Shown here: positions 45,369 through 52,531 of the stretch, one piece after another
How the letters are laid out: every line of letters starts with the position of its first letter
Position numbering within the stretch: position 1 is the first letter of the stretch
NCBI RefSeq assembly: GCF_010093045.1
Contig: NZ_CP048115.1
Span: forward strand, 434,001 to 498,000
Direction: 5' to 3'
Source: Mucilaginibacter sp. 14171R-50
GTDB lineage: Bacteria; Bacteroidota; Bacteroidia; Sphingobacteriales; Sphingobacteriaceae
Length of the DNA: 64,000 nucleotides
Notes under the pieces: generated by a model
What the model saw: the letters and a program-made list of their open reading frames with translations, nothing else
Databases searched by the model: none
What the model was told of the DNA's origin: nothing
Made by a program: the position numbers and the translations under genes

Positions 45369-45761
45369 GTGAAAAAGATCTTATTCTGCGTAGCAATTTT
45401 AGCATGCCTTGCATCCTGCAAAAAAGAAAAAACGGCGCTTAGCCCGGGGCTTTTCGGCAAATGGGAGTTACGGTCAAAATCCGGCGGCTTTAGCGGCACT
45501 GTTGGATACTATCCACCTGGCAATGGGGATATCTATCAATTTAACAGCGATAGCACTTATTCAAAAATTGACAGCAATAAGGTCACCAGCGCCGGCAAAT
45601 TCCATATTAAAATAACAAATATCGAGCAAGGTTATAAGCAGGGTAATATCGAGTTTGTGAATATAGATTATAAAGATGCTTTTGCCATGAAAAAGGACAC
45701 CATTTATATTGGCACCTCTATTGCTGATGGCATCACATCAGTTTATGCGAAAATAAAATAA
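45369..45761 (+). CDS. Small lipocalin-like lipoprotein, paralog 2
   Basis: A 130-residue lipoprotein read from GTG at 45369, because that start gives an ideal signal peptide (VKKILFCVAILACLASC with a lipobox LASC); a TTG 30 bases earlier is less likely. The mature part parallels the previous gene: FGKWELRSKSGGF, YSKIDSNKVTSAGKFHIKI, KKDTIYIGTSIADG. The two genes are a tandem duplication with considerable divergence. Function unknown; an outer-membrane or surface lipoprotein is likely. Confidence 0.7.
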   Translation: MKKILFCVAILACLASCKKEKTALSPGLFGKWELRSKSGGFSGTVGYYPPGNGDIYQFNSDSTYSKIDSNKVTSAGKFHIKITNIEQGYKQGNIEFVNIDYKDAFAMKKDTIYIGTSIADGITSVYAKIK

Positions 45762-45765
45762 GGAA

Positions 45766-46617
45766 TTACCTGCAGGCCTCATATATTTTTATCGCTTCTA
45801 CGGCCTCCCTTACATCATGCACCCGCAAAATATTCGCGCCTTTTGTAAGTGCTATGGTATTAAGTACGGTGGTTCCGTTTAGCGCTTCTTCCGCCGCAAT
45901 ACCCAGCAACCCATAGATCATTTTTTTGCGCGATATGCCTGCAAGGATCGGCAATTGCAGCCTTTCCAACTCCTGCAAACGGCTCATCAGCGCGTAGCCA
46001 TGCTCAGGTTTTTTTGCAAAACCAAAGCCTGGATCTATGATAATATCGTGTACTCCTAATTGTTTAAGCCGGTATATTTTCTTTACAAAATAATCATACA
46101 CCTCTGCAAATACATCTCCATAACTGGCCAGCCGCTGCATGGTTTTGGGGTTGCCCTTCATGTGCATTAAAACATATGGTACCTGCAAACGGGCAACGGT
46201 ATCAAACATATCTTCATCCAGTTCGCCGCCGGATATATCGTTAATGATATGTGCGCCGGCTTTTATGGCCTCTTCGGCAACTTTAGCCCTAAAGGTATCT
46301 ACAGAAATAACAGCTTCAGGGAAATTCTTTACAATAGCTTCTATTGCGGGCAGCAGGCGGTCGGTCTCTTCCTGCACCGATATATCATCGGCACCGGGCC
46401 GGGACGAGTAAGCGCCAATATCCAAAAAAGTGGCACCATCGTTCAGCATTTTTCCGGCTTGCTGTAATATATCATTTTTACCGGTTTTACGGCTGCCCGC
46501 GTAAAACGAATCGGGTGTGATATTGATAATACCCATCACCTTCGGCCGCGAAAGATCAATCAATTTACCCCCTGCATTTATGGTTGCCTTTTTCTGAAAA
46601 AATGTATCTTTAGCCAC
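45766..46617 (-). CDS. folP: Dihydropteroate synthase
   Basis: A 283-residue DHPS that joins p-aminobenzoate to the pterin pyrophosphate in folate synthesis and is the sulfonamide target. Motifs: PKVMGIINITPDSFYAGSRK, FLDIGAYSSRPGA, VISVDTFRAKVAEEAIKAGAHIINDISGG (in part), IIDPGFGFAKKPEHGY and GISRKKMIYGLLG. I take the GTG at 46615-46617; an upstream in-frame ATG (46675-46677) would add 20 residues translated purely from a word-like repeat. It is divergent from the DUF1599 gene. Confidence 0.93.
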   Translation of the reverse strand: MAKDTFFQKKATINAGGKLIDLSRPKVMGIINITPDSFYAGSRKTGKNDILQQAGKMLNDGATFLDIGAYSSRPGADDISVQEETDRLLPAIEAIVKNFPEAVISVDTFRAKVAEEAIKAGAHIINDISGGELDEDMFDTVARLQVPYVLMHMKGNPKTMQRLASYGDVFAEVYDYFVKKIYRLKQLGVHDIIIDPGFGFAKKPEHGYALMSRLQELERLQLPILAGISRKKMIYGLLGIAAEEALNGTTVLNTIALTKGANILRVHDVREAVEAIKIYEACR

Positions 46618-46620
46618 GTT

Positions 46621-46790
46621 GTTCTGTTGAAACGTTGAAAAGTTTGAATGTTGTAAAGTTAAGGTAACTTTGTTCAAATCTTAGACATATTATGCGGCAC
46701 CTTTCTCACAAGGAGCACAAGGGTAATCGCTCGCCCCGCAACCGCAATTATAACATTACAACTTTACAACATTACAACATTACAACAAAA
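46621..46790. repeat. Word-like quasi-palindrome between folP and the DUF1599 gene
   Basis: Left arm 46621-46658 (GTTCTGTTGAAACGTTGAAA, AGTTTGAATGTTGTAAAG) and right arm 46749-46790 (TTATAACATTACAACTTTAC and on) are approximate reverse complements. A possible plus-strand promoter lies between (TTTG at 46643, TAACTTTG at 46665-46672, spacer 18). Same GTTGTAATGTTG vocabulary as 19065-19155. Confidence 0.75.
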
Positions 46791-47330
46791 GTGACTAACA
46801 CAGCAGCAGAATACGAAGCGATAATAAATATTTGCAGGGGCCTTTTCCTTAAAAAAACCCGCGACTATGGTACCGCATGGCGCATCCTACGTATCGAATC
46901 CATCACCGACCAGATATTTATTAAAGCGCAGCGCATCCGTACCCTCGAAGAAAAAAAAGTTTCTAAAGTTGACGAGGACATTACCGGTGAGTATATAGGC
47001 ATCGTAAACTATTGCGTTATAGCCATGATGCAGCTGGATTGCGGCCCGCAAACCCCTACCGAACTGGATGCCGCCGAGGTAGAAACGCTATTTGACAGCA
47101 AGGTAAGCGAAACCAAGGAACTGATGTTTGCTAAAAATCACGACTATGGCGAGGCATGGCGCGATATGCGTATCAGTTCGTTAACCGACCTGATACTAAT
47201 GAAACTGTTGCGTGTAAAGCAAATAGAGGATAACAAGGGCCAAACCCTGGCATCCGAAGGCGTAAAAGCCAATTACCAGGATATGCTTAATTATGCGGTG
47301 TTTGCGCTGATAAAACTGGGTGTAAAATGA
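46791..47330 (+). CDS. DUF1599 domain protein
   Basis: A 179-residue protein from GTG at 46791; an ATG at 46692 would add 33 residues translated from repeat words. It has two similar halves, each with KKTRDYGTAWRILRIESITDQIFIKAQRIRTLEE (in part) and KNHDYGEAWRDMRISSLTDLILMKLLRVKQIED (in part), the duplicated DUF1599 module. This all-helical fold may be related to nucleotide-binding MazG-like proteins; that is an inference. Coupled by ATGA overlap to the BT_3928-like gene, and through it to aroK. Confidence 0.82.
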   Translation: MTNTAAEYEAIINICRGLFLKKTRDYGTAWRILRIESITDQIFIKAQRIRTLEEKKVSKVDEDITGEYIGIVNYCVIAMMQLDCGPQTPTELDAAEVETLFDSKVSETKELMFAKNHDYGEAWRDMRISSLTDLILMKLLRVKQIEDNKGQTLASEGVKANYQDMLNYAVFALIKLGVK

Positions 47331-48478
47331 AAAATGCGTTAGTGTGGTTTTGCCGGATAGCTGTTGGGCTGCTGTTCATTTTTTCGGGGCTGATAAAGGC
47401 AAACGACCCTCTGGGTTTCTCGTACAAGCTTGAAGAATACTTCGAGGTATTTCACATAACTTGGCTAAACGGGTTTGCATTAAGCTTGTCGGTTTTACTT
47501 TGCGCGCTGGAAATGATATTGGGTTTTGCCCTGCTTGTTGGCGTGCGTGCTGTAAAAGTAGTTTGGGGCTTGCTGCTGCTTATTATCTTTTTCGGTTTCC
47601 TTACCTTTTATTCGGCTTACTTTAAAGTGGTGCAAACCTGCGGTTGCTTTGGCGATGCCATACCGCTTACTCCCTGGCAATCCTTTATTAAAGACATGAT
47701 ATTGCTGCTGCTGGTGTTGGTGCTGTTTATCAACCGTAAAAGCATAAAACCATTAACCAACGCCAAAACCGGCGACAAGCTGTTACTTGGCGCGGCTATA
47801 GTATCAATAGGTTTTGGCCTGTATACTTACAATTTTTTACCGGTGATAGATTTTCTGCCCTACAAGATCGGCGCTAATATCCTGGAAGAAATGAAGACCC
47901 CGCCGGATGCTGTACCGGACGAGTTTGAGATCAACTACAAGCTTATCAACAAAAAAACAAAGGAAACAAAAACCATGACCGATAAGGAATACCTGAAATC
48001 GGGCATATGGAAGGATGCCAATTGGCAGGTACAGGGCAACCCCGAAAGCCGCCTGGTTAAAAAAGGGTTTGAACCCAAAATACGCGACCTGAACATTCAG
48101 GATGCGCAGGGTAATAATTATAACCAGGAATTATTGTCCAGCCCATTCTATAGTCTTTGGATAGTAGCGTACAATCTTGACGATACTAACGCTGATGCTG
48201 TAAACCGTAGCAACGCGTTAGCTGCAACCCTTATTCAGAATTACAACACACGCGTTATATTTTTAACTTCCAACGCTCCCGAGGGCGCCCAAAAATTTGC
48301 AAAAGAACATAAACTTGTGAGCGAGTTATTTTATGCCGACGGCGTACCGCTGAAAACTATGGTGCGTTCTAACCCGGGTATTATCCTGCTAAAAAATGGC
48401 ACCGTTATCAATAAATGGCATTTTCATAACATGCCTAAGTACGATGAGCTGGTTAAAAATTACCTGAGTAAGCAATAA
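47327..48478 (+). CDS. BT_3928-like MauE/DoxX-type membrane protein with thioredoxin-like C-terminus
   Basis: A 383-residue protein. The first ~150 residues have four hydrophobic helices with the MauE/DoxX-like start FCRIAVGLLFIFSGLIKAND and the cysteine pair in QTCGCFGDAIPLTPWQSF, as in MauE-type proteins that carry disulfides across the membrane. The C-terminal ~200 residues are exported and thioredoxin-like in their last half (SNAPEGAQKFAKEHKLVSEL, GIILLKNGTVINKW). In Bacteroidota this family sits next to DUF1599. It overlaps DUF1599 by 4 bp and aroK by 1 bp. A redox role is inferred. Confidence 0.8.
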   Translation: MKNALVWFCRIAVGLLFIFSGLIKANDPLGFSYKLEEYFEVFHITWLNGFALSLSVLLCALEMILGFALLVGVRAVKVVWGLLLLIIFFGFLTFYSAYFKVVQTCGCFGDAIPLTPWQSFIKDMILLLLVLVLFINRKSIKPLTNAKTGDKLLLGAAIVSIGFGLYTYNFLPVIDFLPYKIGANILEEMKTPPDAVPDEFEINYKLINKKTKETKTMTDKEYLKSGIWKDANWQVQGNPESRLVKKGFEPKIRDLNIQDAQGNNYNQELLSSPFYSLWIVAYNLDDTNADAVNRSNALAATLIQNYNTRVIFLTSNAPEGAQKFAKEHKLVSELFYADGVPLKTMVRSNPGIILLKNGTVINKWHFHNMPKYDELVKNYLSKQ

Positions 48479-48987
48479 TGGGTTTAATATTTTTAGTTGG
48501 ATTTATGGGCTGCGGCAAAACATCATGGGGCCGTAAACTGGCCGCAGGGTTAGGGTACGATTTCATCGATCTTGACCATACGCTCGAGGCTAAAGTAGGC
48601 TCTACCGTAGCTGAGTATTTCGCATCACACGGCGAAACCGCGTTTCGAAACCTGGAAAGCGAAATATTAAAAACAACTGCATATCCCCAAAATACAATTG
48701 TATCTACCGGAGGTGGCTTGCCTTGCTTTTTTGACAACATGGCTTGGATGAATAGCCATGGGCAAACCCTTTACATACAATTATCGCCAAAGGCATTAGC
48801 TAATCGTTTAGAAAATGCTAAAACCCCGCGCCCTGTATTGCAAGGCAAAAAAGGCGACGAACTGGTAACATTCATCGAACACAAATTAGCCGAACGCGAA
48901 GGCTTTTACCTAAAAGCTACACATATTGTTGATGGGATGGATATGAGCGTTGAAAAGTTGATTGGGATAATAAACGTTAATATTTAG
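48478..48987 (+). CDS. aroK: Shikimate kinase
   Basis: A 169-residue P-loop kinase that phosphorylates shikimate in the aromatic pathway. Walker A is GFMGCGKTSWGRKL, the shikimate-binding Asp is in IDLDHTLEAKVGSTVAEYFA (in part) and the GGG loop is VSTGGGLPCF. The Arg of RLENAKTPRPVLQG belongs to the lid. Length is typical. It is the last gene of the DUF1599-BT_3928-aroK operon, with a one-base stop/start overlap. Confidence 0.95.
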   Translation: MGLIFLVGFMGCGKTSWGRKLAAGLGYDFIDLDHTLEAKVGSTVAEYFASHGETAFRNLESEILKTTAYPQNTIVSTGGGLPCFFDNMAWMNSHGQTLYIQLSPKALANRLENAKTPRPVLQGKKGDELVTFIEHKLAEREGFYLKATHIVDGMDMSVEKLIGIINVNI

Positions 48988-48992
48988 CCTAT

Positions 48993-49404
48993 TGTCATTG
49001 CGAGCATAGCGTGGCAATCTCAGCATATCCGCGGGCTGCTTTTAATCGTGCCACCCTGCACTTAGATCATTCCATTCAGGATTTTCCAAAACAATTAAAT
49101 CAATTTTCTTTTTTCTCGATCCGGCCTTTATTTGCTTTTCGCGTGCGATAGCATCTTGTACCCATTGAAATTCTTCATAATAAACAAGTTTGTTGCATTG
49201 ATACTTTGCCGAAAAACCTTGATTAGCCTTCCCTTTATGTTGAATGATACGTTCAAGGATATTATTTGTGACACCCGTATAAAGTACGTTATTAGAATTG
49301 TTGGTAATAATATAAACGTAATATTGGTGAATTTTCATCTGAACAATAATTAGGGAAGCGCTTATCTGTCCTATGAGATTGCCACGCTACGCTCGCAATG
49401 ACAT
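48993..49404. mobile_element. Candidate GIY-YIG element: 412 bp with 29-bp terminal inverted repeats
   Basis: TGTCATTGCGAGCATAGCGT...GGCAATCTC (48993-49021) and its reverse complement at 49376-49404 (GAGATTGCCACGCTACGCTC...GACA) match except for one base. Between them lies one gene, a GIY-YIG nuclease. TAT directly outside the left end and TAT directly outside the right end could be a 3-bp target duplication. The same repeat occurs without the gene at 35027, 42245 and 56788. Mobility is inferred from structure alone. Confidence 0.6.
49042..49338 (-). CDS. GIY-YIG nuclease domain protein
   Basis: A 98-residue single GIY-YIG domain of the UPF0213/YhbQ-like kind. The GIY position is YVY (residues 7-9), the YIG position YTG (20-22), followed by VTNNILERIIQHKG with the catalytic Arg30. 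AREKQIKAGSRKKKIDLI carries the metal-binding Glu. GIY-YIG domains cut DNA with one active-site metal. Small stand-alone members are multi-copy in many Bacteroidota and their role is unknown. It is the only gene between 29-bp inverted repeats. Confidence 0.9.
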   Translation of the reverse strand: MKIHQYYVYIITNNSNNVLYTGVTNNILERIIQHKGKANQGFSAKYQCNKLVYYEEFQWVQDAIAREKQIKAGSRKKKIDLIVLENPEWNDLSAGWHD

Positions 49405-49427
49405 ATTGGAGAAAGACTTTAGTAATT

Positions 49428-49937
49428 CTACCTCAAATAAACAGCATCTTCCTGTCCGGCTTCGTCTAAAACAACATCAACGTGCTCTTTTATCACGGTT
49501 GAAAGGGCTACGCCTGCATAGTCTGTAGTCACCGGGAAATTTTTGTGGTTACGGTCGATGAGTACTACGGTACGCAGCTTTTTTAACGGCACATCCAGGA
49601 ACACACCAAAGCCATAGGCCAGTGTTTTGCCGCTGTTCAGCACATCGTCAACCAGAACGATGACCTTGTTACTGCACTCCTGCACGTCAAAGTTGGTTTT
49701 GGCCTGTAGCCGGCTGCTTTGTTTATCCAGTTCGATGGTTAGCAGGCGGCTTTTAAACGGCGCTATCTTATCCAAAACCAGTTTCAAACGCCCGGCTACA
49801 TGGTTCCCGCGCGGGAGGATACCGGCTATCAGTATTTCCTTCTCATCAAAATTATCTTCCAATATCTGGTACGCAATACGGTCTATTTTTTGCTGTATTT
49901 GCTGCTGGTTTAATATCAGTATCTTTTTATCAGACAT
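49428..49937 (-). CDS. pyrR: PyrR-like phosphoribosyltransferase
   Basis: A 169-residue type I phosphoribosyltransferase. The PRPP motif is VIVLVDDVLNSGKTLAYG, and RGNHVAGRLKLVLDKI and DRNHKNFPVTTDYAGVALSTVIKEH (in part) match the PyrR/uracil-phosphoribosyltransferase group. PyrR proteins salvage uracil and, in Gram-positives, control pyr attenuation; in Bacteroidota a regulatory role is unproven. Single gene. Confidence 0.85.
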   Translation of the reverse strand: MSDKKILILNQQQIQQKIDRIAYQILEDNFDEKEILIAGILPRGNHVAGRLKLVLDKIAPFKSRLLTIELDKQSSRLQAKTNFDVQECSNKVIVLVDDVLNSGKTLAYGFGVFLDVPLKKLRTVVLIDRNHKNFPVTTDYAGVALSTVIKEHVDVVLDEAGQEDAVYLR

Positions 49938-49960
49938 GGAGAGTTTGTTGAATATATAAG

Positions 49961-50046
49961 GTTGAACCGTTGTAAAGTTAAAGCGCTTTTGATATGTAAA
50001 TATAAGGAACGTTTCAATATTTTAACTTTCAAACGTTCCAACAACC
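49961..50046. repeat. Word-like spacer upstream of pyrR (GTTGAAA/TTTCAAC vocabulary)
   Basis: Left words GGTTGAACCGTTGTAAAGTT (49961-49980 region) and right words AACGTTTCAATATTTTAACTTTC, TTCCAACAACCTTTCAA (50007-50046) are approximate reverse complements. Same vocabulary as 19065-19155 and 46621-46790. Confidence 0.65.
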
Positions 50047-50048
50047 TT

Positions 50049-50450
50049 TCAATTTTTAACGTACGGATAATACACGAAGTTGGCCCCTTCGGGTACCACT
50101 ACAAACAGGCACATAAAATCGTTAGGGTTTTTGTAGGTGTTCATGAACCGCTCTTTCAGTTCGGCCTTGATGATGCCGCGCTCTATAAACTCCTCAATGG
50201 TTGAAGCATGAATGCTCCACTCGGTGTTTAGCTCGTTGCGGTCCAATATCATCTCGCCGAGTTTTATTTCGTGCTGATGGGCGATAAATATCGGTGTTGC
50301 CGACAAGCCTTCCACCATGATCTCGACAGCTACCTCCCGGATCGATTCATTAAAAAATTTAAGGTCTCGCTCTAAACTTACCAGCGGACTTTCCTTTTTG
50401 GGCTGTTGCTCCGCTCCCCTGTTTTCGTTAAAAAGTTCTTCGGTATCCAT
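50049..50450 (-). CDS. Conserved protein of unknown function
   Basis: A 133-residue protein with a charged N-terminus (NENRGAEQQPKKES) and a mixed alpha/beta body containing FNESIREVAVEIMVEGLSATPIFIAHQHEIKLGEMILDR (in part) and MCLFVVVPEGANFVYYPY. No signal peptide or membrane segment. No family name came to mind. It lies 6 bp after the gene with GFKPRF repeats and is probably co-transcribed and functionally linked with it. Confidence 0.65.
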   Translation of the reverse strand: MDTEELFNENRGAEQQPKKESPLVSLERDLKFFNESIREVAVEIMVEGLSATPIFIAHQHEIKLGEMILDRNELNTEWSIHASTIEEFIERGIIKAELKERFMNTYKNPNDFMCLFVVVPEGANFVYYPYVKN

Positions 50451-50456
50451 ATTACA

Positions 50457-51305
50457 CTATTCTTCAGGTGGTTTGGGTTTCGTGGTTTTGGCATTAAACC
50501 TCGGTTTGAAGCCAATTTTTGGTGTTGTGGGCGCTACAGGTTCTATAGGCCCACTTTCGTTTATCAACTTATCCTCCGCAGATTCGGTTTCTGCAGGTGC
50601 ATCCGTAGCTGCCGCGGGCTTAGGCGCCATTGTTTTCATGTTAAAGCGCGGCTTAAAGCCTGCAGGCTTTGTCGCTTCGGTTTGTTTAAGGTCCCCCGGT
50701 TCTTCCGTCTTTGGTTCCGCCTCAACCTTCTTTGTTTGTGGTGCATTACCCTGGGTCATTTTCATACTAAAGCGAGGCTTAAAACCAGCCGGCTTTGTAG
50801 CCGGGCCTTGTGTTTGCTTTTCTTCTTCTTCAGCATCTGTAGTACGTGGCGTGGCATCAGCGGCGGCTTGCATTGCCTCTTTCTCCTGTTGAAAGGGAGG
50901 AAGTTGGTCTCCAGCTGCTACAGCTGCGTTTACCTCTGGGGTAGCGGTTGCACTGTCATCCTGTGCGGCAACCTTTTGGTCGTTTGTTGCATCGGCAGCC
51001 TTGCCCATTCCGGGTTTAAACCTCGGTTTAAATCCAACGGATGGTGCCGGCACATTATCTGTTAATGTTTCAGCGATAGTTTGCTCTGCAAGTTTATTCT
51101 CTAAGTGTACCTTTTCAGGCTTTTGTTCAGGCGCAAGGTGATATTGAAGCCTTAATTTATTGAACCAGTATTTTTTGGTGTGGTCGAAACTTTTTTCGCC
51201 CATCTGGTTGAAGTGCTTTTCAAATTCAGCGTAAAGAGCCGGCTCTGCTGCCCGCAGGGCGACCAGGTCTATCCGCTTCCTGTTAAAAAACTCTTCGAAG
51301 GTCAT
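50457..51305 (-). CDS. Disordered protein with four GFKPRF motifs
   Basis: A 282-residue protein that I do not recognise. Residues 1-60 are a folded, charged region (MTFEEFFNRKRIDLVALRAA, HTKKYWFNKLRLQYHLAPE). The rest is low-complexity (Ala, Thr, Pro, Glu, Lys) and carries four near-identical motifs GFKPRF followed by basic residues (GFKPRFKPGM, GFKPRFSMKM, GFKPRFNMKT, GFKPRFNAKT). Spacing between motifs is irregular, with acidic linkers. Evenly conserved short motifs in a disordered chain suggest several binding sites for one partner, possibly membrane or nucleic acid. The following gene (6 bp away) may be the partner. Confidence 0.7.
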   Translation of the reverse strand: MTFEEFFNRKRIDLVALRAAEPALYAEFEKHFNQMGEKSFDHTKKYWFNKLRLQYHLAPEQKPEKVHLENKLAEQTIAETLTDNVPAPSVGFKPRFKPGMGKAADATNDQKVAAQDDSATATPEVNAAVAAGDQLPPFQQEKEAMQAAADATPRTTDAEEEEKQTQGPATKPAGFKPRFSMKMTQGNAPQTKKVEAEPKTEEPGDLKQTEATKPAGFKPRFNMKTMAPKPAAATDAPAETESAEDKLINESGPIEPVAPTTPKIGFKPRFNAKTTKPKPPEE

Positions 51306-51388
51306 TTTAAATAATTTGAAAATTTGTTGATTTGAAAATTTGAAAGTTGATAGTCATCTTCAAATTGCCGCATCTTCAAATTGCTTAA
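51306..51388. repeat. Word-like spacer (TTTGAAAATTTG vocabulary)
   Basis: AATTTGAAAATTTGTTGATTTGAAAATTTG words (in part) followed by TCTTCAAATTGCCGCATCTTCAAATTGC (in part), which is an approximate reverse complement. It lies between the DUF2442 gene and the GFKPRF gene. Confidence 0.6.
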
Positions 51389-51604
51389 TTACAAGGCCAC
51401 ATCCACATCCAGACTGTTAAAGTGGATGCCCTTGTCTGTTTGTGTCCAGTCCTCACGTTCATCGTCGGTAGCGTTCATTAGTTTGGGGAACCACTCCAGC
51501 GGGAAAGCCTGTTGCTTTCCATCTGCCTTTTCTACAAAAAGCAGTCCATTAGCAAAGGTTACCTTAACTTTTTTTTCCTGTTTGCTTGACGAAAATAAAG
51601 GCAT
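51389..51604 (-). CDS. DUF2442 family protein
   Basis: A 71-residue protein: KVKVTFANGLLFVEKADGKQQAFPLEWFPKLMNA (in part), then REDWTQTDKGIHFNSLDVDVAL. The pattern of a short beta-strand, LxWFPxL and the terminal W...xxxGIHxxxLDxDVxL is the DUF2442 signature, a small family found alone or with toxin-antitoxin-like partners. Function unknown. It precedes the GFKPRF gene, separated by an 83-bp word-like spacer. Confidence 0.8.
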   Translation of the reverse strand: MPLFSSSKQEKKVKVTFANGLLFVEKADGKQQAFPLEWFPKLMNATDDEREDWTQTDKGIHFNSLDVDVAL

Positions 51605-51699
51605 AATTGAAAATTCTAAATTCTAAACCCTAAATCCTAAAGCAGCTCTCGTTATTTTAAAATAAATCCGAAATCGAAACTCCGAAATTCGAAATCGTC
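51605..51699. repeat. Spacer with TTCTAAAT and CCGAAATCG words
   Basis: AATTCTAAATTCTAAACCCTA and AATCCTAAA are followed by AATCCGAAATCGAAACTCCG and AATTCGAAATCG. These are two sets of short direct word repeats in the yebC/DUF2442 spacer, without a strong palindrome. Confidence 0.55.
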
Positions 51700-52425
51700 T
51701 TATTCCGCCATATTATGATAAACCGCCTGCACATCATCATCCTCTTCAAGTCGGTCGATGATCTTGAAAACGTCTACAGCCTGCTCTTCGGTTACCGGCG
51801 TGGTTGATTGCGCAATACGCTCCAACTTGGCCGATTTGGTTTCGATACCCTTTTCTTCCAAAGTTTTCTGCATCTTTCCAAAATCCTCAAATGCAGTGTG
51901 TATCACGGCAATATCGTTTCCTTCCTCGTCTGCCTCCACAAAAAGATCTTCGAGCCCGGCGTCTATCAATTCAAATTCAAGTTCTTCCAGGTCGCGGTCG
52001 CCCGGGTCAAAGGTAAATACTGATTTACGGCTGAAGATAAAATCCAGCGACCCGGTTTTGCCCAACGTGCCGCCGTATTTTGTAAAATAGCTGCGCACAT
52101 TAGCCACCGTACGGTTCAGGTTATCAGTGGCAGTTTCAACCAGTATGGCTACACCATGCTGCGCGTAGCCTTCGTACACAATTTCTTCGTAATCCTTTTC
52201 GTCGCGACTGGTAGCACGCTTTATAGCGGCTTCTACCCTGTCTTTAGGCATATTAACCGCTTTGGCATTTTGCACCGCGGTGCGCAGGCGCGAGTTGGTG
52301 TTAGGGTCGCCGCCGCCTGCTTTAACCGCCATTACAATCTCTTTGCCCAAGCGGGTAAACTGCACGGCCATTTTAGCCCAACGCTTAAACTTTCTTTCTT
52401 TACGGAATTCAAATGCTCTTCCCAT
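51700..52425 (-). CDS. yebC: YebC/PmpR-family transcriptional/translation regulator
   Basis: A 241-residue protein starting MGRAFEFRKERKFKRWAKMA with GGGDPNTNSRLRTAVQNAKAVNMPKDRVEAAIKRA (in part), the typical N-terminal domain, and EDDDVQAVYHNMAE at the end. YebC/PmpR proteins bind DNA or act on stalled ribosomes; recent work ties some to proline-rich peptide synthesis. The start codon lies 4 bases after the G-rich arm of a palindromic element. Confidence 0.92.
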   Translation of the reverse strand: MGRAFEFRKERKFKRWAKMAVQFTRLGKEIVMAVKAGGGDPNTNSRLRTAVQNAKAVNMPKDRVEAAIKRATSRDEKDYEEIVYEGYAQHGVAILVETATDNLNRTVANVRSYFTKYGGTLGKTGSLDFIFSRKSVFTFDPGDRDLEELEFELIDAGLEDLFVEADEEGNDIAVIHTAFEDFGKMQKTLEEKGIETKSAKLERIAQSTTPVTEEQAVDVFKIIDRLEEDDDVQAVYHNMAE

Positions 52426-52531
52426 ATTACCCCCCAGCCCCCTAAAGGGGGAGCCGGAATTTATTTTTTATTTTTTGTTTATACCATTATAAAGCCTACT
52501 TGTTCCCCCCTTCGGGGGGTAGGGGGCTCTA
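52425..52531. repeat. GCCCCC/GGGGGC palindromic element, copy 3
   Basis: One arm (ATTACCCCCCAGCCCCCTAA and on, 52425-52452) abuts the yebC start. The other (TTCCCCCCTTCGGGGGGTAG and on, 52503-52531) ends on the stop codon (TAG on the minus strand) of the SDR gene. The element occupies essentially the whole 103-bp spacer. As in copies 1 and 2, the sense strand reads CTTTAGGGGG-type sequence just before the downstream start. Confidence 0.88.

Noticed and set aside
50317-51065. Long frames opposite the GFKPRF protein gene
   Set aside because: They are complements of a low-complexity coding region and show Cys/Arg/Phe-rich nonsense composition.
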